A DNA stretch of 12,850 nt from Bacteroidota bacterium. GTDB taxonomy: Bacteria; Bacteroidota; Bacteroidia; NS11-12g; UBA9320. Under the pieces are notes generated by a model. That model saw nothing but the letters and a program-made list of their open reading frames with translations, did no database searches and was not told the DNA's origin. The first letter of the stretch is position 1, and each line of letters opens with the position of its first letter. Made by a program: the position numbers and the translations under genes. Location: the NCBI GenBank assembly GCA_003484585.1, contig DNBZ01000029.1, positions 1 to 12,850 of the forward strand, read 5' to 3'. Of the stretch, positions 1 to 6,478 are shown piece after piece.

Positions 1-201
1 ATAGTAGAAATAGTGCAAGAGATGGACGAGACTTGCCGTAAGCTGTTAACCTACTTTTACTTCGATGGATTTAATAATAAAGTAATAGCAGAGAAGCTAA
101 ATTTTGCTAACACAGACACAGTAAAGAGTAAGAAATATCAATGTTTCAAAAAACTACAAGCTACTGTTCTTAAATCATATAAAAAGGAGGACTTGCTATA
201 A
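1..201 (+). CDS. ECF-type sigma-70 factor, C-terminal part (5' truncated by window edge)
   Basis: The reading frame is open from base 1 to a TAA at 199-201, so this is the 3' end of a gene starting outside the window; the GTG at 13 is probably an internal codon. The visible 66 residues look like sigma region 4: a helix with DETCRKLLTYFYFDGF, then a helix-turn-helix around NKVIAEKLNFANTDTVKSKK that would contact the -35 promoter element, then a basic tail. The motif order (CRKLL, Y-x-x-G, N-K-x-IA, VKSKK, C-x-KKL) is that of short Bacteroidota ECF sigma factors, which direct RNA polymerase to envelope or stress promoters. The stop overlaps the next start by 1 nt, as expected for a sigma/anti-sigma pair. 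A stand-alone LuxR-type HTH protein is a less likely alternative. The missing region 2 would settle it. Confidence 0.8.
   Translation: MVEIVQEMDETCRKLLTYFYFDGFNNKVIAEKLNFANTDTVKSKKYQCFKKLQATVLKSYKKEDLL
184..190 (+). promoter_or_regulatory. Strong Shine-Dalgarno site for the anti-sigma-like gene
   Basis: AAGGAGG lies 10 nt upstream of the ATG at 201, inside the last codons (K-K-E-D) of the sigma gene. It is the only near-perfect Shine-Dalgarno sequence I see before a start in this window; the other starts follow A/T-rich leaders. It may set the dose of anti-sigma relative to sigma. Because the bases also encode lysine and glutamate, chance remains possible. Confidence 0.45.
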
Positions 202-1259
202 TGGTAGATGAAAAAACATATCATTTAATTAATGATTACCTAAACGGTGATTTGCAAGGTACCACGCTAGATATTTTTAAAAGCAGACTAAAATCTGACA
301 AAGGCTTGCGTAAAGCAGTCTCGGAACAAAAGGCAATAATCGCAGCTCTAAACACAGTAAGAGAGCAAGAACTAAGAGATGTACTCAAAAGCGACACCAA
401 AAAAGCGAAGGTAATAGCCATAGGCCCATATCTCAAAACGGCCAGCTTAGCCGCTGCTGCCATAGCTATACTTGTGGTGGCCTTCTTTAGTATAAGACCC
501 TACATCACAGACAGTGCCGATACCAATACAGCTCAGGAAAGCAAAGCTAAACCACAACAGACTTTGGAGAAACCAGAGCCCATAACTGAAGACAGCATTC
601 TAATAGCAGATAATCCTGCAATAGAAACTACCACCATAGACACTCAAACTCTTGCCTTATTAGAAACCATTCCTTTAGTAGAAAAAATGCTAGAGGAAGA
701 GGAAGACGTTATAGAAGACAGTGAGACACTAGAAGAAAACGACATCTCTGAGATGGAACTAGAAAATGAAGTGGCACCTAAAAAATCTACGGCTACGCCT
801 ACCAGCACTACTGCAGATTTAGACGTGGTGGTAAAATCTGACCAGCTACTCACATCTCAAAGATTTGTAGTGACTACCATTAGTCCTATTTTCAAAAAAG
901 AAAACAAAGATGTATTGCAAAATGATGCTACGGAATCATCTGCTAGAGACGTCAAAATAAATAAAAGTAAAGAAGACGCAGATGCTCCAGAAGCAGAAGA
1001 AGATAAGGTAGCTTACAAAAATAGATCCATAAGCGTAGAACACTGGAATAGTGTAGTAAACTATACAGGCTATAAGTATACCGGACAAAAAGTACAGCTC
1101 TATGGAATAGACCAAAAAGCTGTATTGAAATTTAAAGAACTAGACAATAGACTGTACTTACAAATAAAAGGTACACAGTATTTTCTAGAACAAAATAACA
1201 AATACAATAGACTGGTAGAAGTAATTAACCCTACCCTATTAAAAGTACTAAATGAGTAA
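201..1259 (+). CDS. Anti-sigma-factor-like single-pass membrane protein
   Basis: The 352-residue protein has three parts. Residues 1-75 are a probable cytoplasmic helical domain opening with LINDYLNGDLQG and running through a D-x-x-LRKAVSEQKAII stretch, the layout of Bacteroidota anti-sigma N-termini. There is no H-x3-C-x2-C zinc motif. One membrane segment follows at about 79-101 (rich in A, I, L, V, F). The exported part, about 102-352, is a long low-complexity linker rich in E, D, T and S with an acidic run near 163-190, ending in a compact aromatic domain at about 278-352 (WNSVVNYTGYKYTG, then YLQIKGTQYFLEQ). The likely role is to hold the upstream sigma factor at the membrane and respond to an envelope signal. 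That is inferred from gene order and topology. I do not recognise the C-terminal domain. The start fits: ATG overlaps the sigma stop by 1 nt behind an AAGGAGG. Confidence 0.68.
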   Translation: MVDEKTYHLINDYLNGDLQGTTLDIFKSRLKSDKGLRKAVSEQKAIIAALNTVREQELRDVLKSDTKKAKVIAIGPYLKTASLAAAAIAILVVAFFSIRPYITDSADTNTAQESKAKPQQTLEKPEPITEDSILIADNPAIETTTIDTQTLALLETIPLVEKMLEEEEDVIEDSETLEENDISEMELENEVAPKKSTATPTSTTADLDVVVKSDQLLTSQRFVVTTISPIFKKENKDVLQNDATESSARDVKINKSKEDADAPEAEEDKVAYKNRSISVEHWNSVVNYTGYKYTGQKVQLYGIDQKAVLKFKELDNRLYLQIKGTQYFLEQNNKYNRLVEVINPTLLKVLNE

Positions 1260-2025
1260 AACACTTACATTTTATAAATACCAAGGAACGGGTAACGATT
1301 TCATAATCACTACCGACACAGCGGAACTCTCTACAGAACAAATCACTACCCTATGTGATCGAAAATTTGGCATAGGTGCAGATGGTCTTATTCTAATGAA
1401 GCAAGAAAGCACATTGGACTTTGATATGATGTACTACAATGCTGACGGCTCAGAAAGTTTCTGTGGTAATGGCAGTAGATGTGCCGTAATGCTGGCCCAC
1501 AAACTAGGCTGGATAAAAGAATCTTGTGAGTTTAATAGTAACGATGGAGCACACTCTGCATTACTAGAAGACAATGAAGTGCAACTCAAAATGCACGATG
1601 TAGATATGATACTGGTAGAAGACGATGGCTATATGCTCAATACAGGCTCGCCACATTATGTTGCCTACACAGAAGAGATAGAATTACTAGATATAGTACC
1701 CGCTGCACACGCTGTGCGATATAGCGACCGTTTCAAAGAAACGGGTATCAATGTAAATTTCTTGGAAAGTAAAAATGGCATATTACATATACGCACGTAC
1801 GAGCGTGGCGTAGAAGACGAAACCTTGAGCTGCGGCACAGGTGCCACAGCAGCAGCTATAGTAAACTACCTAGAGACAGAAAGTAGCCATAAACGATTTT
1901 CGCAAAAACTAAAGACTAAGGGCGGTACGCTTACCGTTACTTTTGAGAAAAAGAGCACCACATTTGAAAACATATATTTATGTGGACCTGCTACTTTGGT
2001 TTTTGAAGGTAAAATCGAATTATGA
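1252..2025 (+). CDS. dapF: Diaminopimelate epimerase
   Basis: DapF interconverts LL- and meso-diaminopimelate in the cytoplasm, the step before lysine (via LysA) and before DAP enters peptidoglycan through MurE. At 257 residues it is close to the usual length. It has GTGNDF at 12-17, RKFGIGADG at 37-45, the first active-site motif NADGSESFCGNGSRC with catalytic Cys71, NTGSPHYV at 130-137, and the second motif ERGVEDETLSCGTGA with catalytic Cys194. Both cysteines and their Gly-rich loops are intact, so it should be active. The ATG lies within the 3' end of the anti-sigma-like gene (8-nt overlap), and residues FYKYQGTGNDF align with the normal family N-terminus. The gene ends in an ATGA overlap with the next one. 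Placement directly behind a sigma/anti-sigma pair suggests control by that regulator. Confidence 0.97.
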   Translation: MSKTLTFYKYQGTGNDFIITTDTAELSTEQITTLCDRKFGIGADGLILMKQESTLDFDMMYYNADGSESFCGNGSRCAVMLAHKLGWIKESCEFNSNDGAHSALLEDNEVQLKMHDVDMILVEDDGYMLNTGSPHYVAYTEEIELLDIVPAAHAVRYSDRFKETGINVNFLESKNGILHIRTYERGVEDETLSCGTGATAAAIVNYLETESSHKRFSQKLKTKGGTLTVTFEKKSTTFENIYLCGPATLVFEGKIEL

Positions 2026-2654
2026 TCAAATGGCTTAAGCGAATATTCTACTCAGGAGTAGCTCTACTCCTACTTGTATTATTACTCAATTACAAAGTAA
2101 AACACGATGTAAAAGAGTCCATGTACGACAACATTACAGAAACACCATCTAAAAAAGTAGGCCTACTACTAGGTACAGCCAAATACGTAAAAGACGGTTG
2201 GATAAACCTATACTATAAGCATAGAATAACTGCCGCAGTAGAACTGTATAAGGCAGGTAAAATAGAGTATATACTCATAAGCGGAGACAATGGCCGCGAG
2301 AGCTACGATGAGCCTACTCTGATGAAAGAAGATCTAATGGCCGCAGGCATTCCCGAAAGTGCTATCTACTTAGACTATGCCGGTTTCAGAACGCTAGACT
2401 CCGTAGTGCGGTGCAAGAGAATCTTTGGTGAGTTAGATATACTCGTTATCTCTCAGCAGTTTCATAATGAGCGTGCTGTGTATATAGCTAGAGCAAAAGG
2501 GATACAAGCTATAGGCTACAATGCCCAAGATGTAAATGCCAAATATGGTTTCAAAACGCGTATAAGAGAATACCTAGCCCGTACTAAAATGTTTCTAGAT
2601 CTCTGGTTTGGTAAAGAACCCAAATTTCTAGGGGAAAAGATTCAAATAGGGTGA
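2022..2654 (+). CDS. sanA: SanA-like envelope protein (DUF218/YdcF-type fold)
   Basis: The 210-residue protein has a signal anchor at about 8-23 after a basic N-terminus, then an exported DUF218 domain. Typical SanA features are GLLLGTAKY (47-55), LYYKHRI (63-69), ISGDN (86-90), YDEPTLM (95-101), the long motif DYAGFRTLDSVVR (118-130), and SQQFHNERAVYIA (144-156). In Escherichia coli, SanA supports the outer-membrane barrier to vancomycin at high temperature; its biochemical activity is not settled, and the conserved acidic, Arg and His residues suggest a nucleotide- or lipid-linked substrate. The start overlaps the dapF stop (ATGA), so translation is probably coupled. The symbol rests on these motifs, and other DUF218 members such as YdcF are the alternative. 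A candidate terminator sits on its stop codon. Confidence 0.88.
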   Translation: MIKWLKRIFYSGVALLLLVLLLNYKVKHDVKESMYDNITETPSKKVGLLLGTAKYVKDGWINLYYKHRITAAVELYKAGKIEYILISGDNGRESYDEPTLMKEDLMAAGIPESAIYLDYAGFRTLDSVVRCKRIFGELDILVISQQFHNERAVYIARAKGIQAIGYNAQDVNAKYGFKTRIREYLARTKMFLDLWFGKEPKFLGEKIQIG

Positions 2655-2675
2655 AAATCTAAACACCTCTTTTTT
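2649..2675 (+). terminator. Candidate intrinsic terminator at the end of the sigma-to-sanA operon
   Basis: GGTG at 2650-2653 can pair with CACC at 2664-2667, with a G-T closing pair outside, around a 10-nt A-rich loop, followed by TCTTTTTT (2668-2675). The stem is short, but the T-run directly follows it. It includes the sanA stop codon. It may act with the second hairpin at 2911-2952. Confidence 0.4.
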
Positions 2676-2751
2676 AATACTGCAACACATTTCAAAATAA
2701 GTCTATACTTGAGCATCGCTATATAAGAATTTTAAATAAAGACTACAGAAA

Positions 2752-2816
2752 CCCGGCATAAGTGGCAGCAGACTATCAGCCTGTCAATTGCTTTCACCCG
2801 AGGCTTTGCCGAACAG
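2752..2816. other. G+C-rich island in the convergent spacer; candidate structured RNA or gene remnant
   Basis: This 65-nt stretch has about 36 G or C (about 55%), while the flanking spacer is strongly A+T-rich. It holds possible short pairings, for example CGGCA (2754-2758) with TGCCG (2807-2811) and CTGT (2781-2784) with ACAG (2813-2816), but no long stem. Both strands carry stops in most frames, and I see no credible small gene. The rest of 2655-2950, apart from the two terminator candidates, shows nothing recognisable. Confidence 0.3.
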
Positions 2817-2910
2817 ATGAAAACCAATTAAAACATACAAGATTGGATAAATTGTATTTTAGCAGCACGTCTGCAATAAACACAGCAATTTCATAGGCAA
2901 AATACCTTAA

Positions 2911-2952
2911 AGGTGAATTTGTAGGTTAGGAAGCAAAATTCGCCTCTTTTTT
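2911..2952 (+). terminator. Intrinsic terminator, second site in the convergent spacer
   Basis: AGGTGAATTT (2911-2920) pairs with AAATTCGCCT (2936-2945), ten pairs including one G-T, around a 15-nt loop. A T-run at 2947-2952 follows, reaching into the stop codon of the permease gene on the other strand. On the + strand it would stop read-through from sanA. The same stem lies 5 nt after the permease stop on the - strand, where the following sequence is only moderately T-rich, so it may also end the long - strand unit. Confidence 0.6.
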
Positions 2953-4012
2953 ACTTCATATTCACATCTAAAGCATCTCTAAGAGCATTGCCTAAGAAGT
3001 TAAATGACATTACCAAAAGCATAATACATATGCCTGGTATGATGGCGAGATACGCCGCATCGAATACGATGTAGTTATAATGTTCCTTAATCATACTCCC
3101 CCAACTAGGAGTAGGTGGTTGTACTCCGAGTCCTAAGAAACTAAGACCAGCCTCTAGTAATATAGCACTTGCAAAGTTAGCTGCACATACTACTATAATG
3201 GGAGCCATAATATTGGGCAGAATATGCTTGAATAAGATGCGAACATTGCCAAAACCCAATACCTGAGCTGCTTGAATGTATTCCATCTCTTTGATTTGTA
3301 ATACCTGACCACGCACTATACGAGCCAGCTCTACCCACATACTTAGTCCTATGGCTAGAAACACTTGATACAGTCCCTTCTCTTGAAAAGCAAAACTAAT
3401 CGCTATGGCTATGAGTAAACTGGGTAAGCTCCACACCACATTAATAAGCCATAGTATAAAACTATCTACCTTGCCTCCAAAGTACCCCGCTAGTAAGCCT
3501 AAAGTAGTGCCTATGAGTAAGGTGATAAGTACAGACATAAAACCTACTAGCAGCGAAATGCGAGCTCCTATAATAACTCTACTGAGTACATCTCTGCCAT
3601 ATCTATCTGTTCCCAAGTAGTAGTTCCTTGTCTCTATATTATTTTTTAACCATTTAGCTTTTTCGTGTAGTCCAGAGATCTCTAATTTCTGCCAAACTAA
3701 TAATCCATTTTTATTGAACTTGGCAAAACTGTCTGGGAAAGAAATTGCTGAAATCGGGATATAACTAGCGTCTAATTCCTCCCCGTGTAGTAGCTTACTT
3801 GCCCACGAGACTGGTTCCGTTTCTCGCTTTTCCGCTTGCATCATCTGCACGCTAAAACCTGGTCTCTGTAAGGCTATTTCTAGATGTATGTCATTGGCAT
3901 CGGGAGTAGAATCTGGAGTGATGAGATACCCAGAAAATGAAACAACCACCAAAATAGAAATGAGCAGCAATCCTGCTAATCCTAATTTATTCTTGGCTAT
4001 TTTTTTGAGCAT
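2951..4012 (-). CDS. ABC transporter permease, OppC/DppC type
   Basis: This is an inner-membrane permease of the peptide/nickel importer family (binding-protein-dependent, OppC/DppC branch). It has an N-terminal helix at about 11-31, the family signature LGTDRYGRDVLSR (133-145), five further helices, and the ATPase-contacting EAA loop around EYIQAAQVLGFG (244-255) with HILPN after it; the C-terminus GNALRDALD is also typical. At 353 residues it is longer than proteobacterial DppC because about 80 extra residues (about 40-125) lie between helix 1 and the signature; such an insertion is, to my knowledge, common in Bacteroidota homologues. No OppB partner, ATPase or binding protein is present here, so these must be encoded elsewhere. 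The substrate is unknown. The ATG lies inside the preceding ligase gene (26-nt overlap), with an in-frame stop just upstream, so this start is forced. It is the last gene before the terminator. Confidence 0.9.
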   Translation of the reverse strand: MLKKIAKNKLGLAGLLLISILVVVSFSGYLITPDSTPDANDIHLEIALQRPGFSVQMMQAEKRETEPVSWASKLLHGEELDASYIPISAISFPDSFAKFNKNGLLVWQKLEISGLHEKAKWLKNNIETRNYYLGTDRYGRDVLSRVIIGARISLLVGFMSVLITLLIGTTLGLLAGYFGGKVDSFILWLINVVWSLPSLLIAIAISFAFQEKGLYQVFLAIGLSMWVELARIVRGQVLQIKEMEYIQAAQVLGFGNVRILFKHILPNIMAPIIVVCAANFASAILLEAGLSFLGLGVQPPTPSWGSMIKEHYNYIVFDAAYLAIIPGICIMLLVMSFNFLGNALRDALDVNMK

Positions 4013-5429
4013 TTTGATATCTTATTTCGATGGCGGTAAGTACTGCCATGAAGCTGTACAAGGGTACTGCAATTTTATCAAATTCTGAATAGTTGTTTAG
4101 CACAGCGTGGGCAAAATATGTGACAAGACCCAAAAATACGGCCATACTGATATACTTGTCTGCTCCTGTAAGCAGACGCTGATGCTTGAAACCAAGAGAG
4201 AAAACACCCAGTACTACACCTATAAATAACAGAGCTCCTAGCAAACCACTTTCTGCCAAAGGCCGCAAATACTCAGAATGAATGCCGCCAAGCGTGCCAG
4301 CATTGGTACTTATAATAGTCATCTCATGGGGTAGCTGATACGGCCCATACTGGAATGTATAGGTGCCCGGTCCCCAACCCATCAGTGGTTTATCTTCCCA
4401 CATTCGGATAGCACTATTCCATCTATTCAGTCGCTCTAGGTTAGACGGATCAGAAGAAACGTTAGACACAGATTGTAAGTGATTCTCTATATTATCATCC
4501 GACTCATTTTTATTCCGAGACAAGTCTGTAAGTAGATTATCCATGTTGCTCAGCAGAGCACCCACGGCTAATACACCTATGAGCACCAAATACTTAAATC
4601 TAATTCCCAAGGTGAAAACGAAATAAAGTCCTAATGAAACTACCAAGCTAATCCAAGATGCCCGTGTGAACGAGAGTGCAACAGCTACTACCATAAAGAG
4701 AAATAGCACTGTACATACCACTCGTAAAAAAGAAGAATACCCAAGCATTTTACCATGTATAGCAAACACAAAAAGCACCGGAACTATGAAAGAAATACAC
4801 GCTGCATACATGCCATGATTTGGCAAAAAAGGCCGCATAGCAGTATATGCAAATGCTCTAGAAAACCCGCCTGCGGAGTGCATGAATAGTGTGTATGCAC
4901 TTAGTATCACTATGGAAATAATAAAGGTCCACAGGAATTTTTTGATCACTCTTTCTGATCGAAAGAACTTAGCAGCTAAAAAGTAGAACACCACAATGTA
5001 CCAACTTTTCATAAGTACATACTTAACACTGATAATAGGCATAGTACTAAAGATAGCAGTGAAACCTAACCAAGCAAAATCTGTAAGTATTAAGATAGAA
5101 AGCACCGTTTTGAGCTCAGCTAGCTGAATATTTTTAGATGAAAGGAGTTTGAGTAATACGCCAATAAATAGCAGTATAATAAGCGGCTCAGTAGGTAAAC
5201 TAAGGTTTACAGTACTATACCGTTCGTCTATGAGATGTACAGAAAGAGGTGTAGCAAAAGCCAGGAAGTACATCATATACTTGGGCTTGGTGATGGCTAC
5301 CCATACTAGCACTAGGGCTGCAGGAGCTGCCAAAGCAGCATAGACCTGAAAATATGCACATGCTAAGCAATACAGAAAAAATGCAGCTACTATGCCGTAA
5401 AATCCTCGTATGCCTATGGTACGATTCAC
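3987..5429 (-). CDS. O-antigen ligase/polymerase family membrane protein (WaaL/Wzy-like)
   Basis: The 480-residue protein is almost entirely hydrophobic, with about a dozen membrane helices and one large exported loop at about 295-380, the layout of the O-antigen ligase family (Wzy_C/WaaL). Seen within it are LSFTRASWIS (252-261) with the conserved Arg, ERLNRWNSAIRMW then GWGPGTY (332-357), and GGIHSEYLRPLAESG (381-395) with the His, Glu and Arg typical of the catalytic loop. Members either join polysaccharide to lipid A-core or another acceptor, or polymerise repeat units at the periplasmic face; sequence alone does not tell which. The start is GTG, overlapping the wzz stop (GTGA). An in-frame TAA lies three codons upstream, and the next ATG (codon 52) would remove the first helices, so GTG is preferred. 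Position after flippase and Wzz-like genes supports a role in surface glycan assembly. Confidence 0.85.
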   Translation of the reverse strand: MNRTIGIRGFYGIVAAFFLYCLACAYFQVYAALAAPAALVLVWVAITKPKYMMYFLAFATPLSVHLIDERYSTVNLSLPTEPLIILLFIGVLLKLLSSKNIQLAELKTVLSILILTDFAWLGFTAIFSTMPIISVKYVLMKSWYIVVFYFLAAKFFRSERVIKKFLWTFIISIVILSAYTLFMHSAGGFSRAFAYTAMRPFLPNHGMYAACISFIVPVLFVFAIHGKMLGYSSFLRVVCTVLFLFMVVAVALSFTRASWISLVVSLGLYFVFTLGIRFKYLVLIGVLAVGALLSNMDNLLTDLSRNKNESDDNIENHLQSVSNVSSDPSNLERLNRWNSAIRMWEDKPLMGWGPGTYTFQYGPYQLPHEMTIISTNAGTLGGIHSEYLRPLAESGLLGALLFIGVVLGVFSLGFKHQRLLTGADKYISMAVFLGLVTYFAHAVLNNYSEFDKIAVPLYSFMAVLTAIEIRYQNAQKNSQE

Positions 5430-6436
5430 TTTTTCTTAAGCATATTCAGTTGATTCAGAATCAAAAGAGTTACTATACTAAAGAAGACCACTGAAGCAGT
5501 AACTAGAAGTACAATAAGAGAGCGAACTGGATAGGTCTTTTTCTCTGCCGCAAATGCACTTGTAAGAACAAATTTCTGTGGCAATGTTTTCTCCACATCT
5601 ACTTTTGCTTTTTCGTATCTTTTTTTCAGTTTACTGAGGCTTTCTAATTCTAGAATAAGGGTCTCTCGGAGGTAGGTATAATCACCCGCATATTTAGCCA
5701 GCTTATCTTGAACTTCTTGTAATCTTCTACCCGTAGAGGAGTTAGCGTTTACCTTATAAAGCTCTTCGGCTATGGCCCTAGATTGTTCCTCATAGTTAGT
5801 TATTCCTTTCTCGCCTAGCTGCTTCAGCCCCGTACGCAGATCCATCACTTCTACTTGTTTCCCTTTATACTCATCCTCTATAATAGTGAGAGCTTGCAGC
5901 GAAACCTGACGTTGTATCTCCGTTTTTACACTATCATAAAGAGCACCAATACCATTGGCTATTTCCGCAGCTTTTTCAGGACTTTCATCTAGCACAGTGA
6001 TAGAAACAGCCAAGTGTCGTGTTCTATTGAACTTGATGTTATTCTGCATGGTGCGACTCAAATCTGTCTGAGGACTTCCGCCTTCCTTGTCTATTTCATA
6101 ATGATTTAAAAGATCAAAGTTCTTTACTATTCGTTCTTGCAAAGCAGATGAATTGAGTAATTGCAATGCATTCTCAGCCTCCTCTTCTTCACCAAAAGCC
6201 AATGGGTCTGCCTGACGCTGAGTTAAATCAGTAAACATGGCATTACCAATTGAATTAATAGTAGTAGGATAAAAAATCACTTCCGATTGGTACTTTGGTG
6301 TGATAAAAAATGGAGACGAAAAAATAGCAGAAAGTATTGCTGCACTGAGCGTAATGATAAGCAATGGCTTACGATACCCCCAGACTAGTGAAACAATATC
6401 GATAAAATTAAAGTCAAACTCTTTGTTTTGGTTCAT
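5426..6436 (-). CDS. Wzz-like polysaccharide chain-length determinant
   Basis: The 336-residue polysaccharide co-polymerase has the standard form: cytoplasmic N-terminus (FIDIVSLVWGYRKPL), membrane helix 1 at about 23-45, a periplasmic body with a beta segment (KYQSEVIFYP) and long helices likely to coil at about 180-285, and helix 2 at about 305-327 preceded by a proline-containing KKTYPVRS motif as in Wzz proteins. There is no C-terminal tyrosine-kinase domain or Tyr-rich tail. Wzz proteins set the length of O-antigen or capsule polymers made by a Wzy polymerase, matching the ligase/polymerase gene it overlaps by 4 nt. The gene starts at ATG, 41 nt after the flippase stop, with no Shine-Dalgarno sequence. 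Which polymer it regulates cannot be told from here. Confidence 0.88.
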   Translation of the reverse strand: MNQNKEFDFNFIDIVSLVWGYRKPLLIITLSAAILSAIFSSPFFITPKYQSEVIFYPTTINSIGNAMFTDLTQRQADPLAFGEEEEAENALQLLNSSALQERIVKNFDLLNHYEIDKEGGSPQTDLSRTMQNNIKFNRTRHLAVSITVLDESPEKAAEIANGIGALYDSVKTEIQRQVSLQALTIIEDEYKGKQVEVMDLRTGLKQLGEKGITNYEEQSRAIAEELYKVNANSSTGRRLQEVQDKLAKYAGDYTYLRETLILELESLSKLKKRYEKAKVDVEKTLPQKFVLTSAFAAEKKTYPVRSLIVLLVTASVVFFSIVTLLILNQLNMLKKK

Positions 6437-6462
6437 TCGGTAAATTTTGATAAAGTGAGCAA

Positions 6463-6478
6463 ATGTAAATGATTACAT
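6463..6478 (-). other. Short A/T-rich hairpin at the flippase stop codon
   Basis: ATGTAA (6463-6468) and TTACAT (6473-6478) form a perfect 6-bp inverted repeat with a 4-base loop, touching the TGA of the flippase gene within the 41-nt gap before wzz. No T-run follows on either strand, so it is not a standard terminator. It might affect RNA stability or be chance in A/T-rich DNA. Confidence 0.25.

Noticed and set aside
46..52. Thr48 and Pro46 in the trigger factor docking loop (protein positions) as a loss of ribosome binding
   Set aside because: The Phe-Arg core is kept, and Bacteroidota trigger factors commonly vary at these two positions, so this is lineage-typical rather than a defect.
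236..853. Open frames on the - strand opposite the anti-sigma-like gene (236-463 and 644-853)
   Set aside because: They mirror low-complexity coding of the real + strand gene; the Ser-rich products are what antisense reading of E/D/T-rich codons gives, and they lack upstream signals.
2655..2950. A small protein gene or insertion-sequence end in the convergent spacer
   Set aside because: Reading all frames gave only short stretches broken by stops, and I saw no terminal inverted repeat or target duplication.
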